The notes beneath the pieces were generated by a model. The model ran no database searches. It was not told the origin of the DNA and worked only from the letters and a program-made list of their open reading frames with translations. Of a stretch of 64,000 nt of DNA, positions 51,485 to 59,694 are shown in pieces. A program made the translations under genes and the position numbers. Each line of letters opens with the position of its first letter. The stretch's first letter is position 1. Source of the stretch: Duganella rivi (GTDB lineage: Bacteria; Pseudomonadota; Gammaproteobacteria; Burkholderiales; Burkholderiaceae_D); assembly GCF_009857435.1 (NCBI RefSeq), contig NZ_WWCK01000006.1, positions 455,029 to 519,028 on the forward strand. Reading direction: 5' to 3'.

Positions 51485-54205
51485 TTGCCTTCCCATCGCA
51501 AAAATCTCCGGTCGCCTGCCTATCTGCGGTTTCGGCGACGTTTGATGACAGGCCTTTTTTTGATGGCATCCCTTGCCATTGCCGTCGTCGTCAGCCAATT
51601 CCGAACTTCCTACATCGAACGCGAACTGTCCGTTCAGTCCCAAACCGAGCACTACGTAAAAGCGATGGAAGCGCATGTGCTTTACTCGATTCAGTCGGTG
51701 GATTTATCGCTGATTGGGTTTGCCAACGCCATCAAGATGCTGCCTGCCAAGCAAAGTCATTCGCCGGAAACCATGTCCGACGTGCTTTCTTCGCGTGGTT
51801 CCAGCTTCAACAGCGATTACTGGATCTCGTTCATCGATCCCAAAGGCAACGCGGTTGCCACATCGACCGGCACCAACATCTTCGGCACCTCGTACGCCGA
51901 TCGCGACTACTTCAAAGTTCATCTCGACAACAGCCACAAGGGCAAGCTGTACATTGGCGAACCTGCCATCGGTAAAGTCAGCAAAAAACGGCTGTTTTAC
52001 CTGAGCCGGCGAGTGGAAACAGCGAAAGGCGAGTTCCTTGGCGTGGTGGTTGCACCGCTCAGTGTCGACCGCTACGTCAAAGTATTTGAAAATTCGCGTT
52101 TCAACTCGGACATCTCGATCACGCTGGTGCACGGTGGCGGCAAAATCATTGCTCGCGTGCCCAATTTCGAACTAGCTTTTGCCCGCGATCTTGGCCCTAC
52201 CGCCCTGTTCGACAATGTGCGCCGCGCCAGTTCCGGTACCTACAAAACCGTCAGTGTGATCGACGGCTTGACGCGGATTTTCAGTTACCGCGTGATTGAA
52301 GGCTTGCCGTTGATCATCGTGGTTGGCAGCAATGACACCGAATCGGCCCGTTTGCTGCAACAAAATTACCTGATCGCCGGCGCCGGCTTGACCATCTTGC
52401 TGTTGCTGATGCTGGGTGCCGGCCATTTTTCGCTGCGCACTTACACCAGGCAGGAAGAACGGGAATTACGCTACCGCACGCTGTACACCGCCAGCCGCGA
52501 AATGGAACGGCAGCTGCTGGCCAACGAAGAATCGCTGAAATTGACCGGCTTATTATTCGAAAACAGCGGCGAAGGCATGATGGTGACTGATCATGACGGC
52601 AAAATCCTGACGGTAAATCCGGCGTTTTCCGTTCTCAGCGGCTACACCGAAAAAGAATTGATCGGCCACCGCGCCTACGAGCTGGCCTCCGGCCGCAACG
52701 ACGAGGAATTTTTCGACCGCATGTTCGAGTGCGTCACCAACACCGGCTACTGGAAGGGCGAACTGTGGCAACGCAACCGCGACGGCGAGGAGGTGTTGGT
52801 CTCGATGCTGGTCAACACCGTCTACGATGAGGTGGGAAATCCCTACCGCTACGTTGCTTTGCTCAGCGATATCACGAAAAAGAAAGCGTCCGAAGAACTG
52901 ATTTGGCGCCAGGCCAACTTCGACGCCCTCACCGGCCTGCCCAACCGGCGCATGTTTCACGAGCATCTGCGGCAGGAAATGAAGAAAACCGACCGCTCGC
53001 AGTTGCCGATGGCGCTGGTTTTCGTCGACCTGGACTACTTCAAGGAAATCAACGACACGTTGGGCCACGACAAGGGCGACATCTTGCTGAAAGAAGTGGC
53101 AACTCGGCTCTCCAGTTCGGTTCGCAGCACCGATACCGTAGCCCGTCTTGGCGGCGACGAGTTCACCGTGATCTTGAGCGAGTTGCACAATGCCGGCGAC
53201 GTCGTCCGCACGGCGCAAGAAATCCTCAAGAAAATGAGCACACCGTTCCAGCTGGGAGAGAATCTCGCCCACATTTCGAGCAGCATCGGCATCACTTTGT
53301 ACCCGGAAGACGGCAAGGATGCTGAAACTTTGATCAAAAACGCCGACCAGGCCATGTACGCGGCCAAGCAACAGGGCCGTAACCGCTTCAACTACTTCGC
53401 GCCCTTCATGCAGGAAGCCACGCGCGTGCGCATGAATTTGGTTAACGAACTGCGCGAAGCCGTGCAGCGCGATCAACTCCGCATCATGTACCAGCCGATT
53501 ATCGACTTGGCCAACGGCGCCATCGTCAAGGCCGAAGCGCTGGTTCGGTGGCAACATCCGACCCGCGGACTGCTGAATCCGGCCGAATTTATTGCGGTGG
53601 CTGAAAGCAGCGGCATGATTACCGGCATCGGCGACTGGGTTTTCCGCCAAGCAGCGCGCGAAGTGCAGAAATTGCAGGCGCTGAGTTCGCCGGCCTTCCA
53701 GGTTGGCGTGAATAAATCGGCTTGGCAGTTCCATGACGACGGCAGCAACTACCAGGAATGGCTGGATTTTCTGCAAGAACTGAAGCTCAGTCCTCACAGC
53801 ATCATCATCGAAGTGACGGAAAACCTGCTGTTAGAGACGGCCAACAACAATTCCGACCGCGTTTTGGCGTTTCAACATGCTCACATGCAGCTTTCTTTGG
53901 ATGATTTTGGCTCCGGCCACTGCTCGGTGGCGTTTTTGAAGCGCTTTGCCATCGATTACATCAAGATCGATCCGGCATTCATCCACCAAGGCAACGACGG
54001 CATGCTGATTTGTGAGGCAATTATTGCGATGGCGCACAAGCTGGGCATCAAAGTCATCGCGGAAGGCATCGAAACACCGCAGCAATTGACCGCTTTGACC
54101 GCTGCTGGATGCGATTTTGGGCAGGGATACCTGTTCTCCAAGCCCATTTCGGGTGAAGAATTGGAAAAACAACTACAAAAACAGTGCTCGCCTGTGTATA
54201 AGTAA
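51485..54205 (+). CDS. Membrane Cache-PAS-GGDEF-EAL cyclic di-GMP enzyme
   Basis: 906 residues. TM1 at about 22-37, a periplasmic dCache-like sensor (about 40-290), TM2 at 295-315, a PAS domain (about 350-465), GGDEF (about 475-640) and EAL (about 650-900). The cyclase motif GGDEF is intact (556-560), with an RSTD inhibitory site at 547-550. The EAL domain keeps EAL (684-686), VNKSAW, EVTE, DDFGSGH, KIDPAFI, AEGIE and GQGY, so both activities are possible. Start TTG 51485 has GGAG five bases upstream; ATG 51545 is a weaker option. Confidence 0.9.
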   Translation: MPSHRKNLRSPAYLRFRRRLMTGLFLMASLAIAVVVSQFRTSYIERELSVQSQTEHYVKAMEAHVLYSIQSVDLSLIGFANAIKMLPAKQSHSPETMSDVLSSRGSSFNSDYWISFIDPKGNAVATSTGTNIFGTSYADRDYFKVHLDNSHKGKLYIGEPAIGKVSKKRLFYLSRRVETAKGEFLGVVVAPLSVDRYVKVFENSRFNSDISITLVHGGGKIIARVPNFELAFARDLGPTALFDNVRRASSGTYKTVSVIDGLTRIFSYRVIEGLPLIIVVGSNDTESARLLQQNYLIAGAGLTILLLLMLGAGHFSLRTYTRQEERELRYRTLYTASREMERQLLANEESLKLTGLLFENSGEGMMVTDHDGKILTVNPAFSVLSGYTEKELIGHRAYELASGRNDEEFFDRMFECVTNTGYWKGELWQRNRDGEEVLVSMLVNTVYDEVGNPYRYVALLSDITKKKASEELIWRQANFDALTGLPNRRMFHEHLRQEMKKTDRSQLPMALVFVDLDYFKEINDTLGHDKGDILLKEVATRLSSSVRSTDTVARLGGDEFTVILSELHNAGDVVRTAQEILKKMSTPFQLGENLAHISSSIGITLYPEDGKDAETLIKNADQAMYAAKQQGRNRFNYFAPFMQEATRVRMNLVNELREAVQRDQLRIMYQPIIDLANGAIVKAEALVRWQHPTRGLLNPAEFIAVAESSGMITGIGDWVFRQAAREVQKLQALSSPAFQVGVNKSAWQFHDDGSNYQEWLDFLQELKLSPHSIIIEVTENLLLETANNNSDRVLAFQHAHMQLSLDDFGSGHCSVAFLKRFAIDYIKIDPAFIHQGNDGMLICEAIIAMAHKLGIKVIAEGIETPQQLTALTAAGCDFGQGYLFSKPISGEELEKQLQKQCSPVYK

Positions 54206-54397
54206 CTGGATATCCACAGGATGAGATGTGACCAAGCATCTCTTTTGACCACAGGCACTGATTTTATCCAGAATTTGTTCCTGAACTGATACAGCGCTTA
54301 TGCAGCATGTTGTTTACGCCGTAAACAGATGATTCGTAAACGTATACATGAGTTATCCACAGCAATTTGTACGTTTACTATTACCACTATTTTTATA
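54193..54397. repeat. Diverged direct repeat, copy R2, with DnaA boxes
   Basis: 205 bases starting in the last codons of the GGDEF/EAL gene and filling much of the 376-bp gap 54206-54581. It has ATATCCACA (54210-54218), TTATCCAGA (54264-54272), TTATCCACA (54353-54361) and CTATTTTTATA at its end (54387-54397). Blocks shared with R1 include TGGATATCCACAGG and CGTAAAC-N3-TGATTC. The remaining 54398-54581 is AT-rich leader for mtnN with no clear feature beyond GTAAAC motifs. Confidence 0.75.
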
Positions 54398-54581
54398 TAA
54401 ACCTTTTGTAAACAACTAAAACCACGACTTCGAAGAAGCCGCAGGCGGAATAGCGCGGCTGTTCGCGTTTTGAAAGCCATCTACACAGCAAAAAACGTCT
54501 TAAAATCCACTTTTTTTCGCTACGCGCTGTGGAAAAAGCCGTTGATCTCCACAGACGACAATTCAAAATCCAAGGAAAAAC

Positions 54582-55268
54582 ATGCGTCTAGGCATCATTA
54601 GTGCGTTGGCTGAAGAACAGCAGGGGCTGATAGAAGCCCTTGAGAGCCCTTCTAAGCACTTTCACGGCATGCGTGAGTACACGAGCGGAAAACTCTGGGA
54701 AATCGACGCTGTGTGCGTTTTATCGCGTATAGGCAAGGTTGCTGCAGCCATGACAGCTGCCATCCTTGTGGAGAAGTTCGAAGTTACCCACATCATCTTT
54801 ACCGGCGTTGCCGGTAGCGGGGATAAAAACGTCAACGTTGGCGATATCGTGGTCGCGGAATCGTTGATTCAGCATGACTTCGATGCCAGCCCGCTGTTTC
54901 CAAGATTTGAAATTCCGCTGACCAGCTTGTCGCGCTTTGCTACCGACGTCGCGTTGACGGAAAGATTGGCTGGCGCTGCTGGACAAATTACGCGCGTGCA
55001 TCGCGGTTTGATCGCCAGCGGTGATCAATTTATCGGCAAATTGACGCAAATTCAGGCGTTAAAAGCCGATTTGCCCGATTTATTGGCAGTGGAAATGGAA
55101 GGCGCAGCGGTTGCGCAAGTGTGTTTCGAACTGGGCATCCCGTTTGCCGTGATCAGGACGATCTCAGACAACGCCAACGACGATGCAGCGGTGGATTTCA
55201 TGCATTTCATCAAAGGCGTAGCCTCACGCTACGCCTTTGATGTGATTCAAAACTTCTGCAAGGCGTAA
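54582..55268 (+). CDS. mtnN: 5'-methylthioadenosine/S-adenosylhomocysteine nucleosidase
   Basis: 228 residues, MTAN fold. GIISALAEEQQGLIE (catalytic Glu), FTGVAGSG, ASGDQFI, AVEMEGAAVAQVC (ribose-binding Met-Glu) and RTISDNAND (general-acid Asp). It cleaves methylthioadenosine, the by-product of aminopropyl transfer, and SAH. AAGGAAA precedes ATG 54582. Monocistronic, with its own terminator. Confidence 0.94.
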   Translation: MRLGIISALAEEQQGLIEALESPSKHFHGMREYTSGKLWEIDAVCVLSRIGKVAAAMTAAILVEKFEVTHIIFTGVAGSGDKNVNVGDIVVAESLIQHDFDASPLFPRFEIPLTSLSRFATDVALTERLAGAAGQITRVHRGLIASGDQFIGKLTQIQALKADLPDLLAVEMEGAAVAQVCFELGIPFAVIRTISDNANDDAAVDFMHFIKGVASRYAFDVIQNFCKA

Positions 55269-55272
55269 AAAA

Positions 55273-55294
55273 AGCCGGGCGAACCCGGCTTTTT
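55273..55294. terminator. Bidirectional terminator between mtnN and putA
   Basis: AGCCGGG (55273-55279), loop CGAA, CCCGGCT (55284-55290), followed by T residues on plus and preceded by an A run that gives T residues on minus. It serves both convergent genes. Confidence 0.9.
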
Positions 55295-55310
55295 GCTGTT
55301 TTACGTCGAT

Positions 55311-58300
55311 TTAGGACGCTTGCAGCGTCATCAGGCTGGCGTTGCCGCCTGCTGCGGTCGTATTCACGCACAGAGCGCGCTCAGCAAGCAAACGCCACAG
55401 GGGGATGGCTGCGTCCTCGTTGGTGCTGATCAAGCCCACCAGGGCGCCTTTACGGGCCGCCAGCGGGGCGTGCAAGCTTGCTGCCAGCATCGATTCCACC
55501 AAAGCAATCTGGAATTCGCAGCTGTCGAGGCTGGAAACGGTCTGAATGCGGTCTTTCACGGCCGCAGGCAGGTCGGCCGGCAGCAACTTGGCCGCTTCGC
55601 CGCTCACGATCGCGGTGTTGCCGGTCGCCAGCGTTGCCGCCAGCTGATTCAGCAGGCCGCCCAGCGTGCCGGCTGCACAGACGATGCCGCCACGGGCCAC
55701 CAGCGCCAGCGTGTTGCGCTCGCCGGTTGGGCCCGGCAGCGTGGTCAGGCTACCGAGCTGGGTCGAGCGGCTGTATTGCTCGGCCAGGCTGGCCACGCGC
55801 TCGTGGCCGTGCATTTTCGACCAGACCACCAGCGCATCCAGCGCCGGGGTGCTGACGCGCTCGTGTGCAGGCGCCGTCACGGCGCCGCGTTGCAGGCGTT
55901 TCAGGTACAGCGGGCCGCCGGCTTTCGGGCCGGTGCCGGATTTGCCTTCGCCGCCGAACGGCTGCACGCCCACCACCGCGCCCACGATGTTGCGGTTGAT
56001 GTAGATGTTGCCGACGTGCGCGCTGCTGGCGATGTAGTCGATGGTTTCATCGATGCGCGAGTGCACGCCCAAGGTCAGGCCGAAGCCGCTGGCGTTGATT
56101 TGCTCGACCACTTTCGGCAGGTCGGCGCGCTTGTAGCGGATCACGTGCATCACCGGGCCGAACACTTCTTGCGTCAGCTCGGCCAGCGAGCGGATTTCCA
56201 GCACGGTCGGCGGCACGAAGGTGCCGGCGCTGGTCACGCTCGATGGCAAGTCCAGCGAGAAGTAATCGACCGCCGTCGCTTTCAGTTTGTTGATGTGGGC
56301 CAGCAGGTTTTGCTGCGCTTCGGCGTCGATCACCGGGCCGATGTCGGTTACCAGGCGATCCGGCGTGCCGACGTTCAGTTCCAGCATCGCGCCTTTCAGC
56401 ATTTTGATGGTTTTTTCAGCGATATCTTCCTGCAGGAACAGCACGCGCAGGGCCGAGCAACGCTGGCCGGCGCTGTCGAAGGCCGACGAAATCGCATCCT
56501 GCACCACTTGCTCAGGCAGCGCCGACGAGTCGACGATCATGGCGTTCTGGCCGCCGGTTTCCGCGATCAGCGGAATGTCGGCGTTTTCCGCCACGGCGCG
56601 CTTGGCCAGCGTGCGGTTGATCAGTTGCGCCACTTCGGTCGAGCCGGTGAAGATCACGCCCTTGACGCGGCTATCGGCGGTCAGCGCGGCGCCAACCACT
56701 TCGCCACGGCCCGGCAGGAATTGCAACGCGGCGCGCGGAACGCCCGCTTCGTGCAGCAATTCCACCGCGCGGTGAGCGATCAGCGGCGTTTGCTCGGCTG
56801 GCTTGGCCAGCACCACGTTACCGGCTGCCAGCGAAGCGGCTACCTGGCCGGTGAAAATCGCCAGCGGGAAGTTCCACGGGCTGATGCAAGTCACCGGACC
56901 CAGCGCCAAGGTGTTGGTCGCACCGCTGACTTCGGCCGCGTAGTAGCGCAGGAAGTCGACCGCTTCGCGCAGTTCGGCGACCGCGTTCGGCAGCGATTTG
57001 CCGGCTTCGCGGATGGCCAAGGTCATCAGTTCCATGGCGTTGGCTTCGAACAAGTCGGCAGCCTTGGTCAGGGCGGCGGCGCGTTGCGACGGTTCGGTGG
57101 TTTGCCAGTCCATGGCGAAATTGCTGGCGCTGGTCAGCGCGGTTTCCACGTCGGCGGCAGTGGCTTCCACCAGTTGGCCGACGATATCGCTGCGTTGCGC
57201 CGGGTTGGTGACGTTCAGCACCGGCTGGCCGACGCTCACGCCGCCTGCCAGCAGCGGTGCGGCGTGCCAGTTGCGCGGCGTTGCCAGTGCGGCGGAAATC
57301 TCGCGCAGCACGTTTTCGTTGGCGAGGTCGAAACCGGCCGAGTTTTTGCGCTCCGAACCAAACATATCCAGCGGCAGGGCGATGCCGGCGTGCGGCTTGC
57401 CGCCCTGCTCGCGCGCGCTTTCAACCGGGTCTTTCAGCAGCGACTCGATAGGAATTGCTTCGTCGACGATCTGGTTCACGAACGACGAGTTGGCGCCGTT
57501 TTCCAGCAGGCGGCGCACCAGGTAGGCCAGCAGCGTTTCGTGGGTGCCGACCGGCGCGTAGATGCGGCACGCCTTGTCGAGGTTGTCCTTGCCCACCACT
57601 TGGTCGTACAGCGACTCGCCCATGCCGTGCAGGCACTGGAATTCGTAGTCGGTGATGCCGTCGCGCTTGGCCCAGGTGTAGATGGTCGACAAGGTTTGCG
57701 CGTTGTGCGTGGCAAATTGTGGATAAATCAGGCCTTGTGCACCGAGCAGTTTCTGCGCGCACACGAGGTAGGACACGTCGGTGTAGACCTTGCGCGTGTA
57801 GACCGGGTAGCCGCTCATGCCGTCCACCTGGGCGCGCTTGATTTCGGCATCCCAGTAAGCGCCTTTGACGAGGCGAACCATGAATTTGCGGCCGCTGCGC
57901 TTGGCCAGATCGATCAGGTAATCAATCACGAACGGGCAGCGTTTCTGGTAAGCCTGCACCACGAAGCCGATGCCTTCGAAACCTTCCAACGCAGGATCAG
58001 CGGCCAGTGCTTCCATCAAATCCAGCGACAGTTCCAGGCGATCCGCCTCTTCCGCATCGATGTTCAGGCCGATGTTGTAGTGCTTGGCCAGCAGCACCAG
58101 TTCCCGCACGCGCGGCAGCAGCTGTTCCATCACGCGGGCGCGCTGGGCGCGGCTGTAGCGCGGGTGCAGCGCCGACAATTTCACCGAGATGCCCGGGCCG
58201 TTGCGGATGCCGCGGCCGTTCGAGGCCTTGCCGATGGCGTGGATCGCGGTTTCGTACGAAGCGTAGTAATTCTTGGCATCGGCCTCGGTCAGCGCGGCCT

Positions 58301-58964
58301 CGCCCAGCATGTCGTAGGAGTAGCGATAGCCGCGCGCCTCGTTGGCCTGGCCGTTCTTGATCGCTTCATCGATGGTTTGGCCGGTGACGAACTGGTTGCC
58401 CAGCATGCGCATCGCCAGATCCACGCCCTTGCGGATCAGCGGCTCGCCGCCCTTGGCGATCAGCTTGGTCAGCGCCGAGCCGAGGCCCGCTTCGCTGCTG
58501 GTGCCGACCAGCTTGCCGGTGATCAGCAGACCCCAGGTGGCGGCATTCACGAACAGCGATGGCGATTCGCCCAGGTGCTTGCGCCAGTCGCCCTTGCTGA
58601 TTTTGTCGGCAATCAGGCGGTCGGCGGTGGCGTTGTCGGGAATACGCAACAGTGCCTCGGCCAGGCACATCAGCGCCACACCCTCGTCCGAAGACAGCGA
58701 AAACTCATGCATCAGCGCATCAACACCCGAGGCGCGGGTACGCTCCGCGCGCACCGAGCTGACCAGTTTATGGGCCAGTTGCTGGGCCTGCTGGATGCTG
58801 GCGGCGTCGTGGTTTTTCAGCTCGCCGAGCAGCCATTGGACGGCGCTGACTTCGTCTTTGCGATAGGCTGCGGTGACTGTTGCGCGCAGGGGAATTGGGT
58901 CGCGCAGGACTTCAGCCTGTAGGGCGGCGAACGGGGTGAAACCGGAGGTGCTTGCTGCTTGCAT
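55311..58964 (-). CDS. putA: Bifunctional proline dehydrogenase / delta1-pyrroline-5-carboxylate dehydrogenase
   Basis: 1217 residues. The alpha region (about 1-130) lacks the N-terminal RHH DNA-binding domain of E. coli PutA, so it is not a self-repressor. PRODH barrel (about 170-460) has GPGISVKLSALHPRY and FMVRLVKGAYWDAEIKRAQ. The P5C dehydrogenase (about 530-990) has ISPWNFPLAIFTGQ, Glu in AETGGQNAMIVDSSA and Cys in FDSAGQRCSALR. A C-terminal domain (to 1217) is the type B extension. Oxidises proline to glutamate. ATG 58964 used; divergent from an Lrp regulator. Confidence 0.95.
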   Translation of the reverse strand: MQAASTSGFTPFAALQAEVLRDPIPLRATVTAAYRKDEVSAVQWLLGELKNHDAASIQQAQQLAHKLVSSVRAERTRASGVDALMHEFSLSSDEGVALMCLAEALLRIPDNATADRLIADKISKGDWRKHLGESPSLFVNAATWGLLITGKLVGTSSEAGLGSALTKLIAKGGEPLIRKGVDLAMRMLGNQFVTGQTIDEAIKNGQANEARGYRYSYDMLGEAALTEADAKNYYASYETAIHAIGKASNGRGIRNGPGISVKLSALHPRYSRAQRARVMEQLLPRVRELVLLAKHYNIGLNIDAEEADRLELSLDLMEALAADPALEGFEGIGFVVQAYQKRCPFVIDYLIDLAKRSGRKFMVRLVKGAYWDAEIKRAQVDGMSGYPVYTRKVYTDVSYLVCAQKLLGAQGLIYPQFATHNAQTLSTIYTWAKRDGITDYEFQCLHGMGESLYDQVVGKDNLDKACRIYAPVGTHETLLAYLVRRLLENGANSSFVNQIVDEAIPIESLLKDPVESAREQGGKPHAGIALPLDMFGSERKNSAGFDLANENVLREISAALATPRNWHAAPLLAGGVSVGQPVLNVTNPAQRSDIVGQLVEATAADVETALTSASNFAMDWQTTEPSQRAAALTKAADLFEANAMELMTLAIREAGKSLPNAVAELREAVDFLRYYAAEVSGATNTLALGPVTCISPWNFPLAIFTGQVAASLAAGNVVLAKPAEQTPLIAHRAVELLHEAGVPRAALQFLPGRGEVVGAALTADSRVKGVIFTGSTEVAQLINRTLAKRAVAENADIPLIAETGGQNAMIVDSSALPEQVVQDAISSAFDSAGQRCSALRVLFLQEDIAEKTIKMLKGAMLELNVGTPDRLVTDIGPVIDAEAQQNLLAHINKLKATAVDYFSLDLPSSVTSAGTFVPPTVLEIRSLAELTQEVFGPVMHVIRYKRADLPKVVEQINASGFGLTLGVHSRIDETIDYIASSAHVGNIYINRNIVGAVVGVQPFGGEGKSGTGPKAGGPLYLKRLQRGAVTAPAHERVSTPALDALVVWSKMHGHERVASLAEQYSRSTQLGSLTTLPGPTGERNTLALVARGGIVCAAGTLGGLLNQLAATLATGNTAIVSGEAAKLLPADLPAAVKDRIQTVSSLDSCEFQIALVESMLAASLHAPLAARKGALVGLISTNEDAAIPLWRLLAERALCVNTTAAGGNASLMTLQAS

Positions 58965-59147
58965 GGAGGTACTCTCAGAAGAAAAATTGGGGAGCCGGCC
59001 CACGTACAAAAACACGCCCGGTCAGCGTGGCTGGCGAGCGTGAAATGAGGTGAACTGCTTATGATTCGATTGTAGTGGGATTTCTTCTGGATTAATTCTG
59101 GTAATGCGAGGGGCTAGCAATAGATAGTTTTTGGTGAGACAATTTAA

Positions 59148-59166
59148 CCAAATAATATTTATTTGG
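59148..59166. promoter_or_regulatory. Dyad in the putA-lrp gap
   Basis: CCAAATAATATTTATTTGG: arms CCAAATAA and TTATTTGG around TAT. It ends 12 bases before the lrp ATG and touches its ribosome-site region, in the 214-bp AT-rich gap 58965-59178. A binding site for the Lrp protein controlling itself and putA is inferred. Confidence 0.5.
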
Positions 59167-59178
59167 GAGTTCCCGGAA

Positions 59179-59634
59179 ATGTTAGACAAGATCAGCAAAA
59201 AAATCTTGATGGAATTGCAGAGCGATGGCCGTATCTCCAACGTGGAGCTGGCCGCGCGGGTGAATTTGTCGCCCGCCGCTTGCCTGGAACGCGTGCGCAA
59301 GTTGCACGAATCCGGGTATATCATGGGTTACACGGCGCAACTGAATCCGCAGCTGCTGGACGTGTCCCTGCTTGTCTTTATCGAGGTTGTGCTTGATCGC
59401 ACCACGCCCGAAGTGTTCGACGCCTTCAAGCACAGCGTGCAGGTGATCCCGGAAGTGCTGGAGTGCCACATGGTTGCCGGCGGCTTCGACTACCTGGTCA
59501 AAGCGCGCGTCAAGGACATGGCCGCCTATCGCGAATTCCTCGGTAAAACCCTGCTGCAGAAAGGCGTGCGCGAGACGCACACCTACGCTGTCATGGAAGA
59601 AGTGAAGAATACCACCAAGTTACCGATAAAGTAG
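59179..59634 (+). CDS. Lrp/AsnC-family regulator (PutR-like)
   Basis: 151 residues. N-terminal HTH (about 4-55, KISKKILMELQSDGRISNVELAARVNLS) and C-terminal RAM ligand domain (HMVAGGFDYLVKARVKDMAAYREFL). Divergent placement next to putA fits a proline-responsive activator as described for PutR/BkdR types. ATG 59179 chosen; a GTG at 59131 would cover the operator-like dyad. Confidence 0.88.
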   Translation: MLDKISKKILMELQSDGRISNVELAARVNLSPAACLERVRKLHESGYIMGYTAQLNPQLLDVSLLVFIEVVLDRTTPEVFDAFKHSVQVIPEVLECHMVAGGFDYLVKARVKDMAAYREFLGKTLLQKGVRETHTYAVMEEVKNTTKLPIK

Positions 59635-59694
59635 CATCACAGAAATAAAATTAGTGGAGACGCCCAAGGCGCCTGTTGTTTAGACGGGGGACAG

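Noticed and set aside
51215..54581. Calling the DnaA-box-rich gaps the chromosomal oriC
   Set aside because: dnaA, dnaN, rpmH and rnpA are not in the window. TTATCCACA also occurs within several coding genes here, such as ftrA, the depolymerase at 16012 and putA, so box density alone is not proof.
54398..54581. A possible riboswitch in the mtnN leader
   Set aside because: No recognisable SAM or SAH aptamer core could be found; the leader is simply AT-rich.
55293..58922. A 1209-codon open frame on the plus strand opposite putA
   Set aside because: It is a low-complexity Arg/His/Ala-rich shadow of the GC-rich putA frame, with no ribosome site and no family motifs. The putA frame carries all catalytic motifs.
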